A DNA stretch of 64,000 nt from JAZTYK01 sp045636925 (GTDB taxonomy: Bacteria > Bacillota > Clostridia > Oscillospirales > Butyricicoccaceae), in contig JAZTYK010000025.1 in NCBI GenBank assembly GCA_045636925.1, positions 1 through 64,000 on the forward strand, written 5' to 3'. The position numbers and the translations under genes were made by a program. Below the pieces are notes generated by a model. That model saw only the letters and a list, made by a program, of their open reading frames with translations, was not told the DNA's origin and searched no databases. Below are positions 1 through 9,438 of this stretch, one piece after another; position 1 is the stretch's first letter, and each line of letters starts with the position of its first letter.

Positions 1-1029
<1,029 letters not shown>

Positions 1030-1046
1030 GAGGCTCTCTCCTTTTC

Positions 1047-2702
1047 TTACAGGGTGTTCATATAATCATTCAGACGCTTCAGACAGCGCTCCTGACCCAG
1101 CAGGGCCATGATGGCATGGAGGTCGGGGGTATTCTTTCGTCCGGTGAGGGCGATGCGGATGATGCCGCTGACATCGCCCACGTGACCCTTAAACTGCTCG
1201 GGGGCAGCCTTGTAGGCCTTGACATCGGGGCTGAAGCCCAGAGGCGCGCAGATGTCCTTGATCTTGTTAAACCAGGTGTCCTTGTCGTCCTTGGCATCCA
1301 CCACAGCCAGATAGGCTTCCAGCACCTGCTTCTGCAGGGCAGGTTCCACCTCGGCGGCATCTTCCAGAGCGAAGGTATCGTCAAAGAAGTATGCGGTATA
1401 GGCGGCCACATCCTTCCAGCGGAGGATGTCCTTACGGGGCTTTTTGCCGCCGCGATCGATGGCAAACAGACCCTTGGAATAGTCGGCATCGGCGGTCAGA
1501 CGGCCATGCAGTGCGGGATCAAAGCGCTCTGCCCAGGCAGCGGCCTGCGCGTACACTTCTTCAGCAGTCATGCGGGAGATGACCTCGCCGGAGACGCTGT
1601 CCAGCTTCACATGGTCAAACAATGCGCCGGAGGCAGACATCTTCTTCAGCTGGAAGGGGAACTCCCAGCAGGAAGCGGTCTTGTTCTGCTTGCGCCAATC
1701 TTCAAAGTTGGAGTTGGCGATGGTCAGCAGGTATTCCACCACGGCCTCGGAAGGGTAGCCCTCTTCTACAAAGTAGCTGACGGCGGCCTCGGGATCCTTG
1801 CGCTTGCTCAGCTTGCGGCGGGCGCCGTTTTCCTCCTTCATGATGGGGGAAACGTGGGCGTACTTGGGGGCCTTCAGCCCGCAGAGCCAGAACATCTGCA
1901 GGTGGATGGGCACAGAGGCGATCCACTCGTCGGCACGGATCACATGGCTGACACGCATCAGGGTATCGTCTACCACATGGGCAAAGTGATAAGTGGGGAT
2001 TCCGTCGCTCTTCAGCAGCACCACATCGGCGAAGTTTTCTTCCATCTCGATGTCGCCGCGGATCAGGTCTTTATACTTGACTCTGCCGCCGGGCTTGCCG
2101 GGGGAACGCAGGCGCATGACATAGGGCTTGCCCTGCTGCAGGTTGGCTTCTACCTCTTCGGTGCTGAGGCTGCGGCACTTGGCATGGTCGCCCCAGTATC
2201 CGGGGGTCAGGCCTGCGGCTTCCTGTGCATTTCGAATGGCTTCCAGCTCTTCGGCAGCGCAGAAGCAGGGGTAAGCCAGACCCTTTTCTACCAGATCCTT
2301 GCAGAAGACATGGTAGTAGTAGCCACGCTTGCTTTGGGTATAGGGGCCGTAGTCACCGGTTTCGGTACCCTGCAGCCCCGCGCCCTCGTCAAAAGAAATG
2401 CCGAAGTCAGAAAGGCCCTGGACGATCATGTCCACGCCGCCTTCTACCTCGCGCTTTTTATCAGTGTCCTCGATACGGAGGATGACCTTGCCGCCGCTGG
2501 TATGGGCCGCACGTTCGCCGACCATAGCGGTAAAGACGCCACCGATGTGCAAAAAGCCCGTGGGGCTGGGAGCAAATCGGGTGACCACTGCGCCTTCCTT
2601 TTGCTGCCTCGGGGGGAAGGTTTGCTCAAGAAGTTGAGCGGGAGTTTCCTTCACATGGGGAAACAGCAATTCTGCCAGACGTTGATTGTCGGTCATAGTC
2701 AT
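1047..2702 (-). CDS. gltX: Glutamate--tRNA ligase
   Basis: Attaches glutamate to tRNA-Glu. The 551-residue protein has RFAPSPTGFLHIGG at about residues 42-55 (HIGH-type box, here HIGG) and KLSKRKD near residue 300 (KMSKS loop). It carries an extra N-terminal stretch of about 40 residues before the first signature compared with the roughly 490-residue family norm; similar extensions occur in clostridial GltX proteins as far as I recall. The start ATG at 2702 follows AGGAG; a second ATG two codons later is possible. It leads an operon with glnS and has its own clear promoter upstream. Confidence 0.96.
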   Translation of the reverse strand: MTMTDNQRLAELLFPHVKETPAQLLEQTFPPRQQKEGAVVTRFAPSPTGFLHIGGVFTAMVGERAAHTSGGKVILRIEDTDKKREVEGGVDMIVQGLSDFGISFDEGAGLQGTETGDYGPYTQSKRGYYYHVFCKDLVEKGLAYPCFCAAEELEAIRNAQEAAGLTPGYWGDHAKCRSLSTEEVEANLQQGKPYVMRLRSPGKPGGRVKYKDLIRGDIEMEENFADVVLLKSDGIPTYHFAHVVDDTLMRVSHVIRADEWIASVPIHLQMFWLCGLKAPKYAHVSPIMKEENGARRKLSKRKDPEAAVSYFVEEGYPSEAVVEYLLTIANSNFEDWRKQNKTASCWEFPFQLKKMSASGALFDHVKLDSVSGEVISRMTAEEVYAQAAAWAERFDPALHGRLTADADYSKGLFAIDRGGKKPRKDILRWKDVAAYTAYFFDDTFALEDAAEVEPALQKQVLEAYLAVVDAKDDKDTWFNKIKDICAPLGFSPDVKAYKAAPEQFKGHVGDVSGIIRIALTGRKNTPDLHAIMALLGQERCLKRLNDYMNTL

Positions 2703-2761
2703 ACACTCTCCTATATCTTGGACTGATGCAATTTCTGCATATGCGCATAATGAATCAATTT

Positions 2762-2790
2762 ATTATACCTTGTTCTCCCGTGTTTCGCAA
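2762..2790 (-). promoter_or_regulatory. Sigma-A promoter of gltX-glnS
   Basis: On the minus strand TTGCGA (2785-2790) and TATAAT (2762-2767) are separated by exactly 17 bases, about 60 bases ahead of the gltX start. Confidence 0.8.
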
Positions 2791-2801
2791 GGGGAAGCAG
2801 G

Positions 2802-2829
2802 AAAAAACCGCCGAAAAATCGGCGGTTTT
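2802..2829 (-). terminator. Rho-independent terminator after thioesterase gene
   Basis: ACCGCCGA and TCGGCGGT form a stem with a short A-rich loop. On the minus strand it is followed by a run of six T, a few bases past the stop of the thioesterase gene. Confidence 0.85.
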
Positions 2830-2837
2830 GATGGGTT

Positions 2838-3359
2838 TTATTTGGTTTCTGCCTCGGGCATGTCAATATAGACAGGATCACTGTCCTTGGGGTAATTCTC
2901 CCAGGAGTCTCCCTCGGCATTTAAGTCGCCGATGGAAGAAAGGGGCAGCTTGGCATACTTGGCAGTGGCACGGGCGGCCACAGTGCCGTCGGGCAGCAAG
3001 ATCTCGCCCTCGCCGATGAACAGCAGGCGGCTGTCGCGGGTGATGCGGCCGGTGACACGCAGATCCACGTCATAGGGCACCGGCTTTAAATACCGGGTGG
3101 TCAGCTCGGCGGTGACGCCCCAGGTGTCGGGGTCGGCGATCTGCACGGCACGGCCGATGGTCTCATCCAGCATGGCGGTGATGATGCCGCCGTGGACACG
3201 GCCGGGATAGCTTTGGTGATGGAACTTGGGACGGAACAGACCCACCAGGGTACCGTCTTCCAGTTCAAAGAACTCGCCATGCAGGCCAGGTTCGTTGTTT
3301 ACGCCGCAGACGAAGCAGTTGCGGCCTTGATTTTGCTTGCCAGTGACTTTCTTTTTCAT
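2838..3359 (-). CDS. PaaI-like hotdog-fold thioesterase
   Basis: Predicted acyl-CoA thioesterase of the hotdog superfamily, 173 residues. The segment VHGGIITAMLDE at about residues 55-66 is the typical catalytic helix region of PaaI/4HBT proteins, followed by a TRYLKPVPY beta strand. A CFVCG motif near residue 15 precedes the domain and is common in this subgroup. It starts two bases after the PII-like gene and ends at a terminator, so it is the last gene of the DUF1538/PII operon. The substrate cannot be told from sequence; the link to its operon partners is unexplained. Confidence 0.8.
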   Translation of the reverse strand: MKKKVTGKQNQGRNCFVCGVNNEPGLHGEFFELEDGTLVGLFRPKFHHQSYPGRVHGGIITAMLDETIGRAVQIADPDTWGVTAELTTRYLKPVPYDVDLRVTGRITRDSRLLFIGEGEILLPDGTVAARATAKYAKLPLSSIGDLNAEGDSWENYPKDSDPVYIDMPEAETK

Positions 3360-3361
3360 AC

Positions 3362-4048
3362 TTATTCCTCGATTTCTGCCAGCAGACGCATGCCTGCGGT
3401 GTCGGTAACGGGCAAGGAAAATACCACGGCGCCTGCCTTGGTATCCACGCCGGCATCCTTCATGATAGCGTGCATAATGTCGTTTTTCTGCTCGCTGCTG
3501 ACCACCATAAAGACCATGTCTTTTTCGGGAGCCAGCGTAACGCCCATGAACTTTTCAGACTGCTTGGCGCCGGTGGCGCGGGCATGGATGACGGTGCCGC
3601 CTACAGAAGCTACCTTGCGGGCAGCGGTCATGATGGAATCGGAATAACCCTGGTTTGCGACGGTGATAAGCAGTTCATTCTTGGTGTCTTTCAAGGAGCT
3701 CTCCTCCCCTTTCACAAATTCTTGACCGGCGGTGAGATAGTTCAGTGCCTTTTTTCCGCCAATGCTGCTGAGCGGGATGATAAAGGCAATGCCCACACCG
3801 GGATAATTGATGCGCATTTGCACCTGCAGCTGGCGCTTGATTTTTTTCCACTTTTCACCGGTAACCACGCTCATCATAACAGCCTTTTCACTGCCATCCA
3901 GTCCCAGATAATCCAAAACTTCGCTGGATGCCGTACCGGCACCTACGGTGATCAGATTCACCGGCAGGCCATGCTCTTCGTAAAACACGGTAAACTTGCG
4001 GGTAAACTTACGGTCGGTAATGGTGACCATCATATGTAATTCATGCAT
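3362..4048 (-). CDS. PII-like signalling protein with two PII-type halves
   Basis: A 228-residue protein that looks like a tandem of PII-type domains. The second half (about 115-225) has the familiar FMGVTLAPEKDMVFMVV strand and a closing VFSLPV motif of GlnB-type proteins; the first half has a shortened version with GAGTASSEVLDYLGL and IIPL. Known PII proteins sense nucleotides and 2-oxoglutarate and bind target proteins, often transporters. It is encoded 20 bases downstream of a DUF1538 membrane protein, a pairing I recall from other bacteria, so it is probably the regulator of that protein. A strong AGGAGG precedes the ATG at 4048. Ligand unknown. Confidence 0.75.
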   Translation of the reverse strand: MHELHMMVTITDRKFTRKFTVFYEEHGLPVNLITVGAGTASSEVLDYLGLDGSEKAVMMSVVTGEKWKKIKRQLQVQMRINYPGVGIAFIIPLSSIGGKKALNYLTAGQEFVKGEESSLKDTKNELLITVANQGYSDSIMTAARKVASVGGTVIHARATGAKQSEKFMGVTLAPEKDMVFMVVSSEQKNDIMHAIMKDAGVDTKAGAVVFSLPVTDTAGMRLLAEIEE

Positions 4049-4068
4049 ACGTTGTTCCTCCTAACCGC

Positions 4069-5589
4069 TTACAGCTCGATGATGGCGTCTTCATCAAATC
4101 CGGCCAGGGAGTATTCCATGGCGCTGGGCTTGCGCAGCTTCAGCTTGTGGATCAGGCCCAGGATCTGAATGGTGATCAGCGGGGTCATGGCTACCATTGC
4201 CACAACACCAAATGCATCGGCCACCACATTGCCGCCCATTGCCTGACAGGCACCCTGGGCCAAAGGCAGCAGGAATGTAGCCGTCATGGGGCCGGAGGCC
4301 ACGCCGCCGGAGTCGAAGGCGATGGCAGAGAAAATTTTGGGCACAAAGAAGGACAGTCCGATGGCCACGACATATCCGGGCACCAGGAAATACAGGATGG
4401 GCAAACCGGTGAGTACACGGATCATGGCCAGGGCCACCGAGGCGGAAACACCCAAAGAGAGGCTCATGCCCATGGCACGGGCAGAGATGGCGCCGTCGGT
4501 AATTTCCTCTACCTGATGGTTCAGCACATAGACCGCAGGCTCGGCCTTGACAATAAAGAAGCCGATCAGTGCGCCGATGGGTACCAGCAGATAACGGAAG
4601 CTGCCCCCCGTCATCACCGAGCCCAGATAGCTGCCGGCGGGCATAAAGCCCACATTGGCACCGGTGAGAAAGAGCACCAGGCCGATGTAGGTGTAGACCA
4701 GACCGATGATGATTCGCCCCAGATGACGTCCGGTCAGTTTGAGAGAAAGCACCTGAAAGATGCCGAAAAACACTACAATGGGAAGCAGGCTGACGGCAAT
4801 CTCCTGTACATAATGCGGCAAGCCGCGCTCGAACAGCTGCCACAGTTCTACGGAGTTATTGATTTCGGGGATCAGCAGTGTGGTCACATTGGCATCACCG
4901 GGATGATAGATCATGCCCAGCACCAGCACCGCCAGAATCGGACCGATGGAGCACAGCGCAACCAGACCGAAAGAGTCGTTGGCTGCATGACGGTCGCTAC
5001 GAATGGCAGAAATACCAACACCCAATGCCATAATAAAGGGAACGGTCATGGGACCGGTGGTGACACCGCCGGAGTCAAAGGCCACAGCACGGAAGTCTGC
5101 CGGGACAAAAAACACCAAAACAAATGCCAAAATGTAAAACACCGTCAGCATGCGGCTGAGGGCAATACCGAACAGCATACGCAGCAGCGCCAGCACCAGA
5201 AACAGACCCACACCGATGGCAACGGCATAAATCAGCACCGCATTGGGTACCGACGGTACCTGCTGTGCCAGCACCTGCAGATCCGGCTCGGACACCGTGA
5301 TGATAAAGCCCAATACAAAGCTGAGCAGAACAATGAACCAAAGCTTTTTACTCTTGGTCATCTGGGCACCCACCTTTTCGCCCATGGGGCTCATGGACAT
5401 TTCGGCACCCAAGGTAAAGAACATCATGCCCAGAATGACCATCAGCGCGCCCATCAGAAAACTGAGCAGAATGCTGGGGGTCAAGGGTGCGATGGTGAAG
5501 CTGAGAATCAGAACGATGGCTACCACAGGCAGCACCGCCGTCACAGATTCCTTGAGCTTACCCTGGAGCTTCGGGTTCCAAAACTTCAA
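4069..5589 (-). CDS. DUF1538 family polytopic membrane protein
   Basis: A 506-residue integral membrane protein with about 12 hydrophobic segments, resembling the DUF1538 family of putative permeases. It is an internal duplication: FDSGGVTTGPMT at residue 171 recurs as FDSGGVASGPMT at residue 425, and SEPDLQVL in the first half matches AEPAVYVL in the second. The conserved acidic and Ser-Gly-Gly motifs inside membrane segments suggest a substrate path. It leads an operon with a PII-like protein and a thioesterase, downstream of a good promoter. Substrate and direction are unknown; transport is inferred from topology and the PII partner. Confidence 0.8.
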   Translation of the reverse strand: MKFWNPKLQGKLKESVTAVLPVVAIVLILSFTIAPLTPSILLSFLMGALMVILGMMFFTLGAEMSMSPMGEKVGAQMTKSKKLWFIVLLSFVLGFIITVSEPDLQVLAQQVPSVPNAVLIYAVAIGVGLFLVLALLRMLFGIALSRMLTVFYILAFVLVFFVPADFRAVAFDSGGVTTGPMTVPFIMALGVGISAIRSDRHAANDSFGLVALCSIGPILAVLVLGMIYHPGDANVTTLLIPEINNSVELWQLFERGLPHYVQEIAVSLLPIVVFFGIFQVLSLKLTGRHLGRIIIGLVYTYIGLVLFLTGANVGFMPAGSYLGSVMTGGSFRYLLVPIGALIGFFIVKAEPAVYVLNHQVEEITDGAISARAMGMSLSLGVSASVALAMIRVLTGLPILYFLVPGYVVAIGLSFFVPKIFSAIAFDSGGVASGPMTATFLLPLAQGACQAMGGNVVADAFGVVAMVAMTPLITIQILGLIHKLKLRKPSAMEYSLAGFDEDAIIEL

Positions 5590-5625
5590 TACGTCACCTC
5601 ATATCTTGAAATTTAATACTAAACT

Positions 5626-5654
5626 AGTATAACATAAAAAGCATTTTAATTCAA
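5626..5654 (-). promoter_or_regulatory. Promoter of DUF1538-PII operon
   Basis: Minus strand TTGAAT (5649-5654), 17-base spacer, TATACT (5626-5631), about 40 bases before the start codon region. Confidence 0.8.
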
Positions 5655-5693
5655 AGGATTTTCCGACTTTTTTACCAAAAATTTATTTTTCAG

Positions 5694-5733
5694 GAAAAAA
5701 GCAAAAGAGAGTGGCTGCACCACCCTCTTTTGC
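5694..5733 (-). terminator. Terminator of clpC-type gene
   Basis: GCAAAAGAG and CTCTTTTGC, extended inward by GTGG/CCAC, form a long stem. On the minus strand it is followed by six T residues, just after the unfoldase stop codon. Confidence 0.85.
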
Positions 5734-5750
5734 GAAAGATACCAAGCCCC

Positions 5751-7931
5751 TTACCCCTGACGAATGGCAATTTTACCGTCCTCTGCCGTAATGGTGGCTT
5801 TTTCCCATAAGGCGCCGGCAAGCAGGCCTTCGGCCAGGGGGTCTTCTACCTGTTCGGTGACCTTGCGCCGCAGGGCGCGGGCGCCGCCATTTTCCCGCAC
5901 CTGGCTCAGCATCTGTTCCACGCACGCATCCCAGGAGATTTCCAACCCCGCCTGCCGGGTCTTGTCTGCCAGATGCTGCAGTGCCTGCCGGGCGATGAGC
6001 TGCAGCTCGTGCTCTGCCAAGGGATGGAAGAACACCACCTTATCCAGCCGTCCCAACAATTCCGGTCGCAGGACCCGGCGCACCTCACGCATCACGGCTT
6101 CCTGCTGCCCGCTTTCCTTCCAGTCCCGAGCAAACCCGGTGCTGCGTCCGCCGGCTGCGGCATCGCAGCCTAAATTGCTGGTGAGGATGACAATGGCATT
6201 TTGAAAGCTCACCTGCTCGCCCTGTCCGTCGGATAATACGCCGTCTTCTAAAATCTGCAGCAGCAGATTCAGCACATCGGGATGAGCTTTTTCGATTTCA
6301 TCCAGCAGCACCACAGACGCAGGGTTCTGGCGGATGCGCTCGGTGAGCTGACCCCCTTCGCCGTAGCCCACATAACCCGGCGGCGCACCGATGAGCCGGG
6401 ACACGGTATGCTTTTCCATATATTCGCTCATGTCCAGTCGAAGCAGCGCCTGCTCTGTACCGAACAGGCTGCGCGCCAAAGCCCGAGCCATGCTGGTTTT
6501 TCCCACACCGGTGGGCCCGCAAAACAAAAAGCTGCCCACAGGGCGTTCACCGGTACCAAACAGAGTATTGCGCCGGATGGCATGGGTCACCGCCTGCACC
6601 GCTTCCGGCTGCCCCACCACATCGGCGGCGAGTTCTGCGGCCATATGCTCCAGCCCTCCGTCATCCAAGGGGCGCTGGCTGTCCTTGCCCAAACGCTGAC
6701 GCAATACGGTTTCCACCGTGTCACGGGTCAATGTTTTTTCCCGCAGCAGTGCGGCAGCCGCCGCGGATTCGTCCAGCAGGTCGATGGCCTTGTCCGGGAA
6801 ATAGCGCCCCACCAGATAGCGGCCGGACAGTTCCACCGCAGCGCGGATGGCATCGTCACCGATGTTCAGGTCATGGTGATTTTCATACCGTCCACGCAAG
6901 GACCTGAGCATATGCTCGGTCTGCTGTGCATTGGGCTCGCGCACCTCTACCGTCTGAAAGCGTCGGGCCAGCGCGCTGTCCCGACGGATATATTTTTTGT
7001 ATTCTTCCGGTGTGGTGGCACCCATCAGCTGCAGCTGACCTCTGGCCAAAGCCGGCTTGAACATATTGGCTGCATCGATGGCACCCTCGGCGGCGCCGGC
7101 ACCGGCAATGGTGTGCATCTCGTCGATGAACAAAATGACATCCCCTGCGGCACGGATCTCCTGCAGGGCGGCACGGACACGTTCTTCGAACTCCCCCCGG
7201 TATTTGGTGCCCGCTACCATGCCCGCCACGTCCAATGCGATCAGGCGCTTTCCGCTGAGGGCAGGCGGCACTTCACCGGCGGCCATACACATGGCCAGAC
7301 GCTCGGCAATGGCGGTTTTTCCCACGCCGGCGGGACCCAGAAGCACCGGATTGCTTTTTTGCCGCCGCGCCAGAATGCGCATGACCTGCTGGGTCTCATT
7401 GTCCCGTCCCACCACCGGGTCATATCCGCCGGACGCAGCGCAGGCGGTCATATCCTGACCGAACTGCAGCACCAACTTGAGCTCGTTGCGCTTGGGTTTT
7501 TCCTGTCTGCTGTATTGCCGTCTGGCCAGACGCAGGTCAAGGTCCTCCAGGTCTGCCCCGCAGTCGGTAAGCAAGCGGAATCCGCTGCCGTTTTTCATGC
7601 GCAGCACTGCCAACAGCAGATGCTCGGTGGTGATGGTGCCGGTCAGGGCGGTTTCGGCGATCATGGCAGCCTGTTCGATGACCGCTGCGCCCTCCTGGCT
7701 CAGGGATACGGAGCGGACACTGCCGCAGGGTGAAACCTCGCAGACTGCGTTTAACAGCTGTTCGTATGTGATCCCCTCCTCCAGCAGCAGGCGGCGTGCC
7801 GGACTGTCTTCGCCATAGAGTCCCAACAAAATATGTTCAGAGCCGATGCAGGTCTGACAAAGCTTGCGGGCAATGGAAAAAGCACGACCCAGCGCCGCAC
7901 GGGCGGCGGGTGTAAAACGACTGTCAGTCAT
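5751..7931 (-). CDS. clpC: ClpC/ClpA-type AAA+ unfoldase
   Basis: ATP-dependent protein unfoldase, the likely partner of ClpP. The 726 residues contain an N-terminal double Clp-N domain (1-140), AAA1 with GPAGVGKT at 199-206 and Walker B ILFIDE, and AAA2 with GPTGVGKT at 472-479 and VVLLDE. A TGF tripeptide near residue 598 sits where the ClpP-docking loop (LGF/VGF) is expected. Only about 35 residues separate the two ATPase modules, so the coiled-coil middle domain of typical ClpC (about 810 residues) is missing, as in ClpA. No ctsR, mcsA or mcsB accompanies it. Its ATG overlaps the stop of a small upstream ORF. Confidence 0.9.
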   Translation of the reverse strand: MTDSRFTPAARAALGRAFSIARKLCQTCIGSEHILLGLYGEDSPARRLLLEEGITYEQLLNAVCEVSPCGSVRSVSLSQEGAAVIEQAAMIAETALTGTITTEHLLLAVLRMKNGSGFRLLTDCGADLEDLDLRLARRQYSRQEKPKRNELKLVLQFGQDMTACAASGGYDPVVGRDNETQQVMRILARRQKSNPVLLGPAGVGKTAIAERLAMCMAAGEVPPALSGKRLIALDVAGMVAGTKYRGEFEERVRAALQEIRAAGDVILFIDEMHTIAGAGAAEGAIDAANMFKPALARGQLQLMGATTPEEYKKYIRRDSALARRFQTVEVREPNAQQTEHMLRSLRGRYENHHDLNIGDDAIRAAVELSGRYLVGRYFPDKAIDLLDESAAAAALLREKTLTRDTVETVLRQRLGKDSQRPLDDGGLEHMAAELAADVVGQPEAVQAVTHAIRRNTLFGTGERPVGSFLFCGPTGVGKTSMARALARSLFGTEQALLRLDMSEYMEKHTVSRLIGAPPGYVGYGEGGQLTERIRQNPASVVLLDEIEKAHPDVLNLLLQILEDGVLSDGQGEQVSFQNAIVILTSNLGCDAAAGGRSTGFARDWKESGQQEAVMREVRRVLRPELLGRLDKVVFFHPLAEHELQLIARQALQHLADKTRQAGLEISWDACVEQMLSQVRENGGARALRRKVTEQVEDPLAEGLLAGALWEKATITAEDGKIAIRQG

Positions 7932-8038
7932 TTTTTCTTTTCCTTTTTGACAGAAAAACGGTCTTCATGCGGGGTTGTCATGGCTGCATGATTCCCCGGC
8001 TGGCGTAATTCGTTCTGCGGATAATTCTTCTGTTTCAT
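7928..8038 (-). CDS. 36-residue ORF coupled to clpC
   Basis: A small unrecognised ORF that begins with ATG at 8038 behind a strong GGGAGGG ribosome binding site and ends in a TGA that overlaps the clpC start (ATGA). The peptide is polar, has no membrane segment and ends in a basic SVKKEKKK tail. The overlap and the strong initiation signal argue that it is translated and that its translation feeds ribosomes onto clpC, as a leader peptide or coupled partner. It resembles no family that I know, and chance cannot be excluded. Confidence 0.5.
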   Translation of the reverse strand: MKQKNYPQNELRQPGNHAAMTTPHEDRFSVKKEKKK

Positions 8039-8104
8039 GACGTTCCCTCCCTGATTTCTTCCTGTATTGTCTGCAAAATCCAGAAGAATATTTGTAATAA
8101 CCCA

Positions 8105-8132
8105 TTGCATTTTTAAAAAAATATGCTACAAT
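8105..8132 (+). promoter_or_regulatory. Promoter of ferredoxin gene
   Basis: TTGCAT (8105-8110), 16-base AT-rich spacer, TACAAT (8127-8132), about 30 bases ahead of the start codon. Confidence 0.75.
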
Positions 8133-8162
8133 GATAGTACTACTTTAAGGAGGTACTTTGTC

Positions 8163-8324
8163 ATGAAGATTACTGATGCTTGCATTGGTTGCGGTTCCTG
8201 CGCTGCTCAGTGCCCCGTTGGCGCTATTGCCGATCAGGGTGGCACTTATCAGATCGATCAGGGTGCCTGCATTGGCTGCGGCGCTTGCGCCGGTCAGTGC
8301 CCCGTTGGCGCAATTGTCGACTAA
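8163..8324 (+). CDS. 2[4Fe-4S] ferredoxin
   Basis: A 53-residue clostridial-type ferredoxin carrying low-potential electrons in the cytosol. Two copies of the CIGCGxCAxQCPVGAI pattern each give the CxxCxxCxxxCP ligands of a [4Fe-4S] cluster. The start ATG at 8163 follows AAGGAGG, and the reading frame is short but complete. It stands alone between its own promoter and a terminator. The likely partners are oxidoreductases, hydrogenase or radical enzymes of an obligate anaerobe. Confidence 0.95.
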   Translation: MKITDACIGCGSCAAQCPVGAIADQGGTYQIDQGACIGCGACAGQCPVGAIVD

Positions 8325-8348
8325 TCCTCGATAAAGACTCAACCTTTA

Positions 8349-8385
8349 AGGCCGTTCTCGAAAGAGAGCGGCCTTTTGCTTTTTT
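8349..8385 (+). terminator. Terminator of ferredoxin gene
   Basis: AAGGCCGTTCTC and GAGAGCGGCCTT pair around a GAAA tetraloop (one G-U pair), followed by a T-rich stretch. Confidence 0.85.
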
Positions 8386-8485
8386 GCCGCAAGTGCCGAT
8401 GTGTTTCCTCTTGTCAACCGGGCACTTGCATGATACAATCAATGGGGCAAGTCCCTTTATTACAACGAATCGAGGCGTATGCTTT

Positions 8486-9187
8486 ATGAAAAAATCCATT
8501 GGTATTCTGGGCGGCATGGGTCCTTTGGCCACCGCTGATTTGTTCCGCAAGATCGTGCTGATGACCAGGGCCGGCTGCGACAATGAGCACCTGCGCATTT
8601 ACATCGACAACAATGCCAACATCCCCGACCGCACCGGCGCCATCCTGCAGGGTGGCAAGGATCCTGTGGAAGAAATGAGCAGCGCCCTGCGCAATCTGGT
8701 TGCCTGCGGTGCCGACTGCATCATTATGCCCTGCAACACCGCACATTACTTCCTGCCCCGTCTGCAGGAGCAGACCGATGTGCCCTTTATCAGCATGCTG
8801 GCTGAAACTGCAAAATCCTGTGCCAAGATGTTCCCCGGCAAGACCGCCGGCATCATGGGCACCCGGGGCACTTTGGCTTCCGGTCTGTACAATCGGGCAC
8901 TGGAGGCCGAGGGTGTTGCCTATGTGCTGCCCGAGGAGGCCGACCGCGATGTGCTGATGACCGCTATCTATGACTGTGTCAAGGGCGGCAAGGACATTGA
9001 ACTGGTGCGCGAGCCTATGGAAGGCGTTATGGCGCACATGCGCGCAGCAGGCGCTGATTACTTTATCCTTGGTTGCACCGAGCTGCCGATCGTTGCAGAA
9101 GAGCTGCAGCTGGAAGGCGACTTTATCGATCCCACCAGTGAGCTGGCCAAGGCTGCCATTCTGTTCTGCGGCGCAGAGCTGAAGTAA
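8486..9187 (+). CDS. Aspartate/glutamate racemase family protein
   Basis: A 233-residue PLP-independent racemase of the Asp/Glu/hydantoin family. It shows the N-terminal GILGGMGPLAT motif, the first catalytic cysteine in MPCNTAHYF and the second in LGCTELP near the C-terminus, which is the two-cysteine acid/base pair of the family. Length and motifs fit aspartate racemase-like proteins (YgeA/RacD group) better than the cell-wall glutamate racemase MurI, but the substrate is not certain. The start ATG at 8486 has only a weak GAGG about 11 bases upstream. It is followed by a bidirectional terminator. Confidence 0.85.
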   Translation: MKKSIGILGGMGPLATADLFRKIVLMTRAGCDNEHLRIYIDNNANIPDRTGAILQGGKDPVEEMSSALRNLVACGADCIIMPCNTAHYFLPRLQEQTDVPFISMLAETAKSCAKMFPGKTAGIMGTRGTLASGLYNRALEAEGVAYVLPEEADRDVLMTAIYDCVKGGKDIELVREPMEGVMAHMRAAGADYFILGCTELPIVAEELQLEGDFIDPTSELAKAAILFCGAELK

Positions 9188-9208
9188 AGAAACCACCGAT
9201 ACCACGAA

Positions 9209-9239
9209 AAAAACGGAAGGCACATGGCCTTCCGTTTTT
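9209..9239. terminator. Bidirectional terminator
   Basis: AAAACGGAAGG and CCTTCCGTTTT form a stem with T runs on both strands. It lies between the converging racemase and XRE regulator genes and can stop both. Confidence 0.85.
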
Positions 9240-9242
9240 GTT

Positions 9243-9437
9243 TTATGCTTCCCAGAACAGTTCGTCCAGTGTTTTGTCCAGCGCTTTGCAAATGTCGATG
9301 CACAAACGGATACTGGGGTTATAATCCCCTTTTTCAATGGCGTTGATGGTTTGGCGGGAAACGCCCACCATCTCGGCAAGTTCCTGCTGGGATAGATCCT
9401 TGGCTGCCCGGGCAGATTTCATACGCAGATTTTTCAT
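9243..9437 (-). CDS. XRE/Cro-type helix-turn-helix regulator
   Basis: A 64-residue DNA-binding protein that is almost only a Cro/C1-type HTH domain. The LSQQELAEMVGVSRQTINAIE segment (about 15-35) is the helix-turn-helix, followed by YNPS and the LDELF end typical of these minimal regulators. It starts one base after a membrane protein gene and is co-transcribed with it. This XRE plus membrane protein pairing is common in Firmicutes, where the regulator usually controls its own operon; the strong promoter upstream of the pair is the obvious target, which is inference. Confidence 0.9.
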   Translation of the reverse strand: MKNLRMKSARAAKDLSQQELAEMVGVSRQTINAIEKGDYNPSIRLCIDICKALDKTLDELFWEA

Positions 9438-9438
9438 G

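Noticed and set aside
1116..2726. A 536-codon plus-strand frame across gltX.
   Set aside because: Antisense shadow; it has no ribosome binding site or recognisable domain, while gltX on the other strand is clear.
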